A stretch of DNA of 24,846 bases from Myxococcales bacterium. Lineage in GTDB: Bacteria > Myxococcota > Myxococcia > Myxococcales > Myxococcaceae. This document shows, one piece after another, positions 16,605 through 24,141 of the stretch; position 1 is the stretch's first letter; each line of letters opens with the position of its first letter. The notes below the pieces were generated by a model, which made no database searches, was not told where the DNA came from, and was given only the letters and a program-made list of their open reading frames with translations. A program made the translations under genes and the position numbers. The stretch spans positions 1 to 24,846 of the forward strand of contig PMBV01000139.1 of the NCBI GenBank assembly GCA_003153055.1. The letters are read 5' to 3'.

Positions 16605-16627
16605 TGACACAATTCGTCACCGTGTCA
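16605..16627. promoter_or_regulatory. Putative TetR operator 2
   Basis: TGACAC (16605-16610) and GTGTCA (16622-16627) form a perfect inverted repeat with an 11-base spacer. Aligned with operator 1, 17 of 23 bases agree, including both outer TGACA/TGTCA arms and a central CGTC. It lies 41 bases upstream of the oxidoreductase ATG, where a repressor would block that promoter. Confidence 0.65.
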
Positions 16628-16668
16628 GAGCGCGCGGCCTCTGCCGAGCCTCACCTCTGGAGGTCCAC

Positions 16669-17631
16669 ATGAAAGCGGTCGTTTGGTCGAGCTACGGATC
16701 ACCCGACGTTCTGCATCTCGATGAGGTCGAGAGGCCGGTCCCCAGGGACCACGAAGTGCTGATACGAGTGCACGCGGCGACGGTGACGACCGCCGACAGC
16801 ATGATGCGGAAGGGAGACTCCTGGGTCGGCCGACTCCTCATGGGGCTCCTTTCGCCTCGGAAGAGGTTCCGGGTCCCTGGGCTCGAGCTCGCCGGAGTCA
16901 TCGACTCAGTGGGCACGCACGTCACCCGATTCAAGAGGGGCGACGAGGTCTTCGGGTTCACCGGCTTCCACCCCGGCGCCTACGCTGAATACGCGTGCAT
17001 GCCCGAGGACGGCGGGCTGGCCTTGAAGCCGGCCAACACGACGTACGAAGAGGCAGCCGCGGCCGTCGATGGCGCGTCGACGGCGTTGTTCTTCCTGAGG
17101 GACAAGGCCCACCTGCGCGCCGGCCAGAAGGTCCTCATCAATGGCGCGTCGGGAAGCATCGGCACCTTCGCGGTGCAATTGGCGAAGCACTTCGGGGCAA
17201 ACGTCACTGGCGTGTGCAGCACCGCGAATGTCGAGCTCGTGAAGTCGCTCGGGGCCGACCGGGTCATCGACTACACGAAGGAGGACTTCACCAGGGACGG
17301 CAACACCTACGACGTGGTCTTCGATACGGTCGGCAGGAGCTCGTTCGCTCGGTGCAGAGCCTCGCTGACGCCCACCGGGTGTTACCTCGTGACGGTCATG
17401 GGGTTCGTGTCGATCGCGCAGACGCTCTGGACGCTGCTCACGGGCGGCAAGCGAGCCATCTTCGCGATGTCCATCGACAAGGCGGACGCCCTGGTGTTCC
17501 TCAAAGGGCTCATGGAGGAGGGGAAGCTCAGGTCAGTCATCGACAGGCGCTTCACCCTGGAGGAGACCGCCGAAGCGCACCGGTACGTCGACGCGGGGCA
17601 CAAGAAGGGGAACGTGGTGCTCACCGTGTGA
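16669..17631 (+). CDS. NAD(P)-dependent MDR-superfamily oxidoreductase (quinone reductase-like)
   Basis: This 320-residue protein belongs to the medium-chain dehydrogenase/reductase superfamily. The GroES-like N-terminal domain has MKAVVWSSYGSPDVL and GLELAGVIDSVGTHV. The nucleotide-binding domain has the INGASGSIGTFAVQLAKHFG motif at 157-176, typical of NADPH:quinone reductase-like members. Zinc-ligand patterns of classical alcohol dehydrogenases are not seen, so it is probably zinc-independent. Substrates may be quinones or alpha,beta-unsaturated carbonyls. ATG at 16669 is chosen for its GGAGG at 16659-16663; an upstream ATG at 16600 lacks a site and would place the operator inside the gene. 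It is divergent from the TetR gene and probably controlled by it. Confidence 0.9.
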   Translation: MKAVVWSSYGSPDVLHLDEVERPVPRDHEVLIRVHAATVTTADSMMRKGDSWVGRLLMGLLSPRKRFRVPGLELAGVIDSVGTHVTRFKRGDEVFGFTGFHPGAYAEYACMPEDGGLALKPANTTYEEAAAAVDGASTALFFLRDKAHLRAGQKVLINGASGSIGTFAVQLAKHFGANVTGVCSTANVELVKSLGADRVIDYTKEDFTRDGNTYDVVFDTVGRSSFARCRASLTPTGCYLVTVMGFVSIAQTLWTLLTGGKRAIFAMSIDKADALVFLKGLMEEGKLRSVIDRRFTLEETAEAHRYVDAGHKKGNVVLTV

Positions 17632-17853
17632 CGGCCGACGAGGTCGCCTCCGACATGAGCCGCTGAAGTCATACCTGAGCCGGGCGTCAGGCGTTCCCCA
17701 GTATCTGCTGCGAGAGTCCCAGCCCGAGCACCGTCTAGTTGACGGGCGTCGCTGGAGCGGTGTCGAATACAGCTCAGAGCGGCAGTCCTGGACGGGGGAC
17801 CCAAGGCTCGGCTGCATTCACACTCGCGTGACACCCGTTCCGGAGAGCTCGCC
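17632..17853. other. Intergenic region before the amidase cassette
   Basis: A 222-base gap between the oxidoreductase and the amidase gene. An imperfect stem with one bulged base (GGCCGAC at 17633-17639 with GTCGCC at 17643-17648) follows the oxidoreductase stop and could be a weak terminator. No reading frame here looks coding. A promoter for the amidase cassette is expected but I cannot point to one. Confidence 0.4.
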
Positions 17854-18672
17854 ATGCAGGTCGTGAATCACCTGTTGCTCGATGACGCCGGGAACGATCT
17901 CGGCCCGGCCACGTCACCCAATCGCGGCGCGGCGCTCGCGCAGCCGACGCTTCTGGTGATGCACTTCACTGCGGGCCGCAGCTTCGACACCTCGGTGAAG
18001 TGGCTGATGGACCCGGCGGCCAAGGCCTCGGCGCACCTGGTCGTCGGGCGTGACGGGCAGGTACGCCAGTTGGTGACCTTCGACGTCATCGCCTGGCACG
18101 CGGGGGAGAGCAGCTGGCTCGGCCGCCGGGGGTGCAACGCGTTCTCCATCGGCATCGAGCTCGACAACGCTGGTGAGCTCCAGCGCCAGGGCGGCGAATG
18201 GCGAGCGTGGTTTGGCGCGGCCATTCCGGTAACCGAGGTAGTGGAGGCCGAGCACAAAGACGGCGGAGGGGTGACCGGCTGGCAGTGCTACGCCAGCGCC
18301 CAGCTCGAGGTGGCGCTCGCCGCGGCCCTGGCCATCATCCGTGCCTACCCAAGCATCACCGACGTCGCCGGGCACGAAGACATCGCCCCCTTTCGCAAGC
18401 GCGACCCCGGCCCGGCTTTTCCCATGGCGAGCTTCAAGGCACGTGTCTTGGGTCGCGCCGATGTCCCGCCCACCAGGTGTCGAACCATCAGCGCCCTCAA
18501 TGTGCGTACCGGCCCGGGGCTGGGCTTTCCCACGGTCGCAGGGAGCCCGCTGCCCAGCGGTGCGTCGGTGGAGGTCGATTCGAGCAGTGGCCCCTGGAGA
18601 CACGTGTCGGCGCAGCTCGACGGAGGGAGCGCCCTGTCTGGCTGGGTGCATGGCGGGTACCTGACGAGTTAG
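17854..18672 (+). CDS. N-acetylmuramoyl-L-alanine amidase (AmpD-like) with SH3 domain
   Basis: This 272-residue enzyme should cut the bond between MurNAc and the stem peptide of peptidoglycan. The Amidase_2 domain covers about residues 1-195. Likely zinc ligands are His37 (VMHFTAG), His174 (DVAGHEDIAP) and Asp184 (KRDPGPAFP), as in AmpD, with Glu102 in SIGIELDN near the active site. A bacterial SH3 domain follows at about 208-272 (ALNVRTGPGLGFPTV, GWVHGGYL) and would bind the wall. No signal peptide is present, as in phage endolysins that need a holin. ATG at 17854 has CGGAG about 9 bases upstream. Two small membrane-protein genes follow on the same strand, the first 18 bases after the stop. 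Confidence 0.9.
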   Translation: MQVVNHLLLDDAGNDLGPATSPNRGAALAQPTLLVMHFTAGRSFDTSVKWLMDPAAKASAHLVVGRDGQVRQLVTFDVIAWHAGESSWLGRRGCNAFSIGIELDNAGELQRQGGEWRAWFGAAIPVTEVVEAEHKDGGGVTGWQCYASAQLEVALAAALAIIRAYPSITDVAGHEDIAPFRKRDPGPAFPMASFKARVLGRADVPPTRCRTISALNVRTGPGLGFPTVAGSPLPSGASVEVDSSSGPWRHVSAQLDGGSALSGWVHGGYLTS

Positions 18673-18690
18673 CCCGAAAGGAGTGGTCTC

Positions 18691-19029
18691 GTGACAGCGG
18701 CGCAGCTGCTTCGCCTTGAAGTGCTCGGCTTCGTCACGGTGCTGGCCCTGGCCGTCGCGTGGAAGCTCATGTCCTCGCGCATCAGCACGCGGGGGCTCCT
18801 CACCGACGCGAGCCTGGGTGGGTTCAGCCCGGCGCGATTGCAGTTGATGCTGGCGACGCTCGTGGGAGCGGCGTCGTACCTGAACGACCTTGCCCACAAC
18901 CCCGACGCGCTTCCAGAGCCGGGGGCGGGGCTCTTGGTGGCTGTCGGCGGAAGCAACGCCATTCAACTGGGCGGCAAGCTGTGGAGTCTCATCAGACGGG
19001 CGAACATCGAAAAGGGAGCGAGCTCATGA
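18691..19029 (+). CDS. Small membrane protein, paralog 1
   Basis: A 112-residue protein with three hydrophobic segments at about residues 9-27 (EVLGFVTVLALAVAW), 50-67 (LQLMLATLVGAASYL) and 78-98 (GAGLLVAVGGSNAIQLGG). It starts at GTG 18691 with a good AAAGGAG upstream. It shares a pattern with the next gene: a W-K pair after the first helix, then L-x-x-D-x-x-x-G, S-x-x-R-x-Q at the second helix, and LP-x-x-x-G-x-x-V before the last segment. The family is not known to me. Directly after a signal-less amidase it could be holin-like, but no direct evidence supports that. Its stop overlaps the next start as ATGA. Confidence 0.75.
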   Translation: MTAAQLLRLEVLGFVTVLALAVAWKLMSSRISTRGLLTDASLGGFSPARLQLMLATLVGAASYLNDLAHNPDALPEPGAGLLVAVGGSNAIQLGGKLWSLIRRANIEKGASS

Positions 19030-19385
19030 CATCGCAGGAACTGCTTGGGTGGATCGTCGCCGTCTTCATTGGGCTCTTGGCGCTGCTGGTGCTGTGGAAG
19101 ATTCTCACCGACAAAATCAACCTCCAGTACCTCATCGCCGACGAGCGAGGCGACGCCAGCATGTCTCGGTTCCAGTTCTTGGTATTCACCTTCGTCATCG
19201 CAGGCGGCCTGGCCTACACGGTGCTCACCTCCTCGGCGAGCGGAGCGGCACACTTCCCCGAGCTGCCCTCGGGGGTGTTCGTTCTCCTGGGCATCAGCGG
19301 CGGCTCGTACGCCATCGGGAAGAGCATCGGGACCCCTGCGCCGAACTCCGAGCCGCCAAAACCGGAAGACAAGGCCAACGGGTAA
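19026..19385 (+). CDS. Small membrane protein, paralog 2
   Basis: A 119-residue protein with hydrophobic segments at about 6-27 (LLGWIVAVFIGLLALLVLW), 49-70 (FQFLVFTFVIAGGLAYTVL) and 81-100 (SGVFVLLGISGGSYAIGKSI). The C-terminus is a short Pro/Glu/Lys-rich tail. It is a diverged paralog of the preceding gene, with matching SRFQ, Thr-x-Val and LP-SG elements. The ATG at 19026 overlaps the stop of the first copy, so the two are coupled. Sequences with an SRFQ-to-LLGISGGSY layout occur in other bacteria, but I cannot give a function. A role as channel, holin or anchor partner of the amidase is a guess from position. Confidence 0.75.
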   Translation: MTSQELLGWIVAVFIGLLALLVLWKILTDKINLQYLIADERGDASMSRFQFLVFTFVIAGGLAYTVLTSSASGAAHFPELPSGVFVLLGISGGSYAIGKSIGTPAPNSEPPKPEDKANG

Positions 19386-19689
19386 TCAACACCTCGTCAC
19401 GCGCTGCCGTTGATCTCGTTGATCAGGGCACTTCCATGACTGCCACGTTGAAGAAGTCATTGACGTCGGTCGCTGTCCCGTTCCAGGGTTTGAGGGTGAT
19501 CGTGTGACCATCGGATCCGCTGGGCTCATGCTCGCGCGTTCTCCCGGGCTGTCGAGGGCGCGGCCAAAGCGCCGATGGGAAAGGAAAGAACATCGACATC
19601 GCTGCGTACAGCCGCGAAAGCGTCGGGCGCAATACAGACGCCGACGAAGAACCAGGGCGATTCGGCTCGACTCGGGGTAAAGCAGCTCG
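19386..19689. other. Gene-free stretch of 304 bases
   Basis: No intact gene fits here. The left third holds a possible broken gene tail on the minus strand (19397-19530). The right part, upstream of the potassium-channel gene, shows no clear promoter, hairpin or repeat that I can support. Confidence 0.6.
19397..19530 (-). pseudogene. Possible C-terminal remnant of an unidentified gene
   Basis: On the minus strand the sequence reads DGHTITLKPWNGTATDVND and then FFNVAVMEV, unlike the Arg/Pro/Ser-rich shadow frames of this high-GC DNA. A one-base shift near 19427 continues it as ALINEINGSA and a stop at 19397-19399. Upstream of about 19530 the frame turns into low-complexity shadow sequence. 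I read this as the tail of a decayed gene of unknown family; chance is possible with only about 40 residues. Confidence 0.35.
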
Positions 19690-20616
19690 GTGGCCGAACC
19701 CACGCCTCCGCAGCTCAGACTCTTCGCCAGCGATGAGCAGCGGAGCCGGCAGATCCGCGTCGTCAACGGGAGCCCGCCCGGCCTGCGCGACCTCTACCAC
19801 GTGCTGTTGCGCACCTCGTGGACGCGAGTCTTCGTCGTGTCGGCCCTGGCGTACCTCGCCATCAACGCCGGGTTCGGGTTGGCCTTCTACCTCGTGGGAG
19901 GTGTCGCCAACGCCCCGAGAGACAGCTACCTCGCGCACTTCTTCTTCTCGGTGGAGACCTTCGGCACCATCGGCTACGGGAACATGTTCCCCGAGACGAC
20001 CGCGGCCCACACCCTCGTGACCGCTGAGGCCTTCGTCAGCCTCTTCATCAACGCCGTGGTGACGGGCCTCGCGTTCGCCAAGTTTGCTCGGCCGAGGTCG
20101 CGGCTCCTGTGGACCGAGAAGGCCGTCGTGGCTGATCGCGAGGGAGTGCCCACGCTGATGTTCCGAGTGGCCAACGAGCGCCGCAACCACGTCGTCGAAG
20201 CCACCATACGGGCGGCGGTGCTGCGGGCCGAGGTCACCCTCGAAGGAGAGCGGGTTCGCCGGGTCATCGACCTCCCGCTCGTTCGCGCGAGCACGCCGAC
20301 CTTCATTCTCACCTGGACGGTGATGCATCAAATCACCCGCGCGTCGCCGCTGTTCGGGTTGACGCCGGAAGACCTCGCCGAGCAGCAGACGGAGGTCGTC
20401 CTCACCCTCACCGGTCTCGACGAGACGCTCGGCCAGACCATCAACGCCCGCATGTCTTTTCTCCCCCACGAAATCGCCTTCGGCCACCGCTTCGGTGACG
20501 TCATGAGCACCGATGCGCGAGGCCGGGTGCTGGACTACGCCCTCTTTCATGACCTCGCGCCCGCCCGGCTGACTTGGCGTCAGATGGGCGTCGACCGGCC
20601 GACTGAGAACCCCTGA
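19690..20616 (+). CDS. KirBac-type inward-rectifier potassium channel
   Basis: A 308-residue inner-membrane potassium channel. The pore region is clear: TM1 at about 46-71 (VFVVSALAYLAINAGFGLAF), pore helix FFFSVETF, selectivity filter TIGYG at 93-97, and TM2 at about 106-130. The cytoplasmic immunoglobulin-like domain follows with FARPRSRLLWTEKAVV, a TWTVMHQI strand and SPLFGLTPEDL, all typical of the Kir family. Length is normal for KirBac. The start is GTG at 19690; an A/G-rich stretch upstream gives only a weak ribosome binding site. There is no functional link visible to its neighbours. The acyl-CoA synthetase gene starts 95 bases downstream, and CACGGCGCCGTG at 20633-20644 lies in that gap. 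Confidence 0.93.
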   Translation: MAEPTPPQLRLFASDEQRSRQIRVVNGSPPGLRDLYHVLLRTSWTRVFVVSALAYLAINAGFGLAFYLVGGVANAPRDSYLAHFFFSVETFGTIGYGNMFPETTAAHTLVTAEAFVSLFINAVVTGLAFAKFARPRSRLLWTEKAVVADREGVPTLMFRVANERRNHVVEATIRAAVLRAEVTLEGERVRRVIDLPLVRASTPTFILTWTVMHQITRASPLFGLTPEDLAEQQTEVVLTLTGLDETLGQTINARMSFLPHEIAFGHRFGDVMSTDARGRVLDYALFHDLAPARLTWRQMGVDRPTENP

Positions 20617-20711
20617 TGGTCGACGAAGTTCACACGGCGCCGTGCGTCATTTGAAGCCGAGGTTGACCGGGCTCTGTCTTGAGCCAGCGATGTGAGTAGA
20701 CTCCCGGGGCT

Positions 20712-22352
20712 ATGTCCTCGCCCTATGAGAGCGGCCTCGACAAGAATGCCGCGAATTACGCCCCGCTGAGCCCCGTGTCGTTCCTCTTTCGCGCGGCCGA
20801 TGTGCACCCGCGCCGCTTGGCCGTCGTGCATGGCCGTTTGAGACGCACCTGGCTCGAGACCAAGGAGCGCGCGGTTCGCCTAGCGAGCGCGCTGCGACGC
20901 CGGGGCATCGGCGGGGGCAGCACGGTCGCGGTGATGCTCCCCAACGTGCCCGCCATGGTGGAGGCGCACTTCGGAGTGCCGATGTGCGGCGCGGTGCTCA
21001 ACGCCCTCAACACTCGGCTCGACGCCGAGTCCATCGCCTTCATGTTGGCCCACGGAGAGGCCAAGGTAGTCTTGGTTGATCGAGAGTACGGCGACGTGAT
21101 GCGCACGGCTCTGGCGCTCACCGGTCGGCAGCTCCTGGTCGTCGACGTCGAGGATCCCGAGTACAAGGGGCCCGGCAACCCGGTCGGCTCCATCACCTAC
21201 GAAGCGCTCTTGGCCGAGGGCTCGCCTGACGAGACCTTCCCTGGGCCCTCCGACGAGTGGGACGCCATCTGTCTCAACTACACCTCGGGCACCACCGGCA
21301 ACCCCAAGGGCGTGGTGTACCACCACCGCGGCGCATACCTAAACGCAGTGTCGAACATCGTCGACTGGGACATACCCAAGCACCTTGTCTATTTGTGGAC
21401 GCTCCCGATGTTCCACTGCAACGGTTGGTGCTTCCCCTGGACCATCGCGGCCAGGGCTGGCGTCAATGTCTGTCTTCGCAAGGTGGAGCCCAAGGCGGTG
21501 TTCGACCTCATTCGCGAGCACCGGGTCACCCATTTCTGCGGCGCCCCCATCGTGCACTCGAGCCTCATCAACGCGCCCAAGGAGATGCGGGCCGGCATCA
21601 CCCATCGCGTGCAAGCGATGATCGCCGGCGCGGCGCCACCGGCGGCAATCATCGAAGGCATGGAGGCGCTGGGCTTCGACATCACCCACGTCTATGGCCT
21701 CACCGAGGTGTATGGCCCGGCGGCCATCTGCGAAAAGCACGATTCGTGGGCGGCGCTGCCCATCGCCGAGCGGGCGCAGTTGAACGCACGGCAGGGCGTG
21801 CGCTACCACCTTCAGGCGGCCATCAGCGTGCTCGACCCGAGGACGATGGCGCCGGTGCCCTCCGACGGCGAGACCATGGGTGAGGTGATGTTCCGCGGCA
21901 ACATCACCATGAAGGGGTACCTGAAGAACCCCAGCACCACCGAGGAGGCCTTCTCAGGCGGGTGGTTCCACACCGGTGACCTGGGGGTTCTCCAGCCCGA
22001 TGGGTACGTCAAGCTGAAGGATCGCAGCAAAGACATCATCATCAGTGGCGGAGAGAACATCTCGAGCCTCGAGGTGGAAGATGTCCTCTATCGGCACCCG
22101 GCGGTCCTCTCGGCGGCGGTGGTGGCCAAGCCCGACGCTCGCTGGGGTGAGACGCCCTGCGCCTTCGTCGAGGTGCGCGCAGGCGTCTCGGTGACTGCCG
22201 AAGAAATCATCGCCCACTGCAAGCAGCACCTGGCGTCCTTCAAGGCGCCCAGGGCGGTGGTGTTCGGCGAGCTCCCCCGCACGTCCACCGGGAAGGTGCA
22301 GAAGTTCGAGCTCCGCAAGCGAGTGGGCTCGGTGTCGGCCATCGACGTCTGA
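20712..22352 (+). CDS. Acyl-CoA synthetase (AMP-forming)
   Basis: This 546-residue enzyme activates a carboxylic acid with ATP and joins it to CoA. The adenylate-forming motifs are all present: A3 YTSGTTGNPKG at 190-200, A5 VYGLTEVYGP at 328-336, A7 GGWFHTGDLG, A8 KDRSKDIIISGGENIS, and A10 PRTSTGKVQK with catalytic Lys528. The LWTLPMFHCNGWCFPW segment is typical of the short-to-medium-chain or FadD-like group that includes plant AAE and DmdB-type enzymes. Exact substrate cannot be told. ATG at 20712 is used although its ribosome binding site is weak. Its stop lies 12 bases from the end of the convergent M61 gene. Confidence 0.94.
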   Translation: MSSPYESGLDKNAANYAPLSPVSFLFRAADVHPRRLAVVHGRLRRTWLETKERAVRLASALRRRGIGGGSTVAVMLPNVPAMVEAHFGVPMCGAVLNALNTRLDAESIAFMLAHGEAKVVLVDREYGDVMRTALALTGRQLLVVDVEDPEYKGPGNPVGSITYEALLAEGSPDETFPGPSDEWDAICLNYTSGTTGNPKGVVYHHRGAYLNAVSNIVDWDIPKHLVYLWTLPMFHCNGWCFPWTIAARAGVNVCLRKVEPKAVFDLIREHRVTHFCGAPIVHSSLINAPKEMRAGITHRVQAMIAGAAPPAAIIEGMEALGFDITHVYGLTEVYGPAAICEKHDSWAALPIAERAQLNARQGVRYHLQAAISVLDPRTMAPVPSDGETMGEVMFRGNITMKGYLKNPSTTEEAFSGGWFHTGDLGVLQPDGYVKLKDRSKDIIISGGENISSLEVEDVLYRHPAVLSAAVVAKPDARWGETPCAFVEVRAGVSVTAEEIIAHCKQHLASFKAPRAVVFGELPRTSTGKVQKFELRKRVGSVSAIDV

Positions 22353-22364
22353 GGTTCGCGCTCG

Positions 22365-23990
22365 TCAGGGCCTCGGCTCGAGCCACACTGGCCGTGCCAC
22401 CCGCTCGAGGTCCCCCGGCCGCGGAGGGGGCACCGGTAGCTCGAAGCGCTGCAGGGCCCCCTGGCGCGAGACGACGACGCTGAGGGGCTCGGGCGGGCGC
22501 GTGGCCAGCACCTCCTTGAGGTGGGCGAGGCTCACCACCCGTACGCCTCCCACCTCCACGATGGCGTCACCGGGGGCGAGCGGGCCTCCCTTGACACCGG
22601 TGACCAGCACGTCGGCGTGCCGCGGCTCGAGGTTGACCGACGTGACGCCGAGCAGCGAGCGCAGGTAGCTGTCTCTCACTCCGGGAACGGCCTGGCGCGC
22701 GACGAAGCCTCCCTCGGTGAAGCAGGTGGCTACGGGGTCGAGCGGCTCGGTGCGTGCGTTGACGACGAGAGCGCCAGCCGGGGCGCTGGCCAGGGCGATT
22801 TCTTCTTCCCACATGGCGTTAGTCACCTCGCCGCCGGCCCGGGAGCGGGCGCGCTTGAGCACGGCCTCGAGGGAGCCGTGGTCGCGCCGCAGCCTCACGT
22901 CGATGCAGTAGGCCAGCACGGCCCCACCGTAGTAGTCGCCCATGGTGGTGTCGGAGGGCCGCCGGCTGGGCGTGGTCTCGACGAAGGCGTCCCAGGTGTC
23001 AGCCAGTCGCTCGCGGAGCACGCGCTCGGGCAACCCGTCGAGCTCGAGGCTGAGGCGCTGCGTGATGTACTCGGTGAAGCCCTCGGTCATCCACCGGAGG
23101 AGGTGCTGCTCGGGAGGGAGCGAGGAGTGCACGAGCTCGTGGAGGAAGACCGAGTTGTCGAGCGACGAGGCGCGGCCGTCGGGAGGTCCCGTCAGGAGCG
23201 CGATGGCCGTGGGGCCGGTGTTGATGCCCTTGAGGCCGGGTGAGGCGAAGGGCGATGGGTCGAGGTGCACGGCGACCATGTGTAGGGGCCGGCGGGGCCC
23301 GAAGCGTTGCAGGAGCAGTTGGCTGGCGCGGCCCTCGAGGGCGGCGAGGCGCGCGAGGTTCTCGGGCTCGAAGTCGAAGGACACCAGGCGGAGGCCGTCG
23401 GCAGCGGTGACCTCGACGGATCGACCCGCGAGCACCAGGCCAGAGTAGAGCTCGTTGAGGTCAGTCGCGACGAAGCCTCCGTCTTCGACACCCAGCGAGG
23501 TTCGAATCGGCAGGGGAGAGTGCACCTGCACCGTCGCCGGCACCATGGAGCCCAGGTGGAGCGCCCCGGAGAAGGTCGGCAGGAGGCTCCACAGCACCAG
23601 GTGCCGACCTCGTGGGCCGTCGAAGGAGCCGAACAGCAGCGGCCCGTCGTGTGGCCCGGAGAGCGCAGGGACATCGACGTCGTAGTCAAGGATGAGGTCC
23701 TCAGCCGAGGAGACGGTGGTCTTCCGCAGCGGAGGGTGAACGTGCACCCGGTTGTGCGACTCGGGCACTCGCGAGAAGGCGAATTCGACCTCCTCGGGGC
23801 GTTCGGGCAGCCGCTCGCGGGGGACGACCAGATGAACGTGGACCGGCCCGGTTCGCGGCACGGTCAACGTCACCTCGGTCGGTTGACTCACTTCGGTGTC
23901 CGACTGGGACTCTGCTTCCAGAGACGATGGTTCGGAATGGGTGTGGGCACAGCCAGCCGCGAAGACCAGGAGGACGAGCCCGACTCGCAT
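22365..23990 (-). CDS. M61-family peptidase lipoprotein with PDZ domain
   Basis: A 541-residue lipoprotein. The signal MRVGLVLLVFAAGC has lipobox AAGC with Cys14. After a Ser/Glu-rich linker and a beta-sandwich N-terminal domain comes the zinc peptidase core: FLHELVHSS (His284, Glu285, His288) and RWMTEGFTEYI with Glu303 as third ligand. This is the M61 glycyl-aminopeptidase arrangement. A C-terminal PDZ domain follows at about 435-520 (LAPGDAIVEVGGVRVVSL). The enzyme should act in the envelope on peptides or exported proteins. ATG at 23990 is chosen because it gives the lipoprotein signal; the frame is open to 24170, but that part is the duplicated tail of the upstream gene. The gene is convergent with the acyl-CoA synthetase gene. 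Confidence 0.87.
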   Translation of the reverse strand: MRVGLVLLVFAAGCAHTHSEPSSLEAESQSDTEVSQPTEVTLTVPRTGPVHVHLVVPRERLPERPEEVEFAFSRVPESHNRVHVHPPLRKTTVSSAEDLILDYDVDVPALSGPHDGPLLFGSFDGPRGRHLVLWSLLPTFSGALHLGSMVPATVQVHSPLPIRTSLGVEDGGFVATDLNELYSGLVLAGRSVEVTAADGLRLVSFDFEPENLARLAALEGRASQLLLQRFGPRRPLHMVAVHLDPSPFASPGLKGINTGPTAIALLTGPPDGRASSLDNSVFLHELVHSSLPPEQHLLRWMTEGFTEYITQRLSLELDGLPERVLRERLADTWDAFVETTPSRRPSDTTMGDYYGGAVLAYCIDVRLRRDHGSLEAVLKRARSRAGGEVTNAMWEEEIALASAPAGALVVNARTEPLDPVATCFTEGGFVARQAVPGVRDSYLRSLLGVTSVNLEPRHADVLVTGVKGGPLAPGDAIVEVGGVRVVSLAHLKEVLATRPPEPLSVVVSRQGALQRFELPVPPPRPGDLERVARPVWLEPRP

Positions 23991-24032
23991 GGCGCCTGCG
24001 TACCATGAGCGAGGGTGGTGCCGCCGAGCCAA

Positions 24033-24109
24033 GACCACGTCGTCGCACCAGAAGTTGCCTCCGGGACCGTGGTAGGTGGCGAACCCGAACTCGAACGTGT
24101 TGAACGCCG
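24033..24109 (-). repeat. Orphan copy of the 3' end of the upstream gene
   Basis: This 77-base segment matches 24172-24248 at an offset of 139 bases with about 5 mismatches by eye. On the minus strand it encodes FEFGFATYHGPG and DDVV, the last part of the neighbouring protein, but then runs into different sequence and has lost the stop. It lies between that gene and the M61 lipoprotein gene. Confidence 0.85.
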
Positions 24110-24141
24110 GTCTTTGCTGTGTCGGGACGAATTGACTCGCT

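Noticed and set aside
16600..16668. Longer start (ATG 16600) for the MDR oxidoreductase
   Set aside because: It lacks a ribosome binding site, adds a non-family extension and would place the second operator inside the coding region; ATG 16669 has a well-placed GGAGG.
19423..20550. 375-codon open frame on the minus strand across the potassium-channel gene
   Set aside because: Most of it is antisense to the Kir channel, whose TIGYG filter and Kir domain are unmistakable. Only the short tail outside that gene reads like protein and is reported as a remnant.
20633..20644. Palindrome CACGGCGCCGTG between the channel and acyl-CoA synthetase genes
   Set aside because: A 12-bp palindrome without loop or T run is expected by chance in such GC-rich DNA, and no second copy or regulator supports it.
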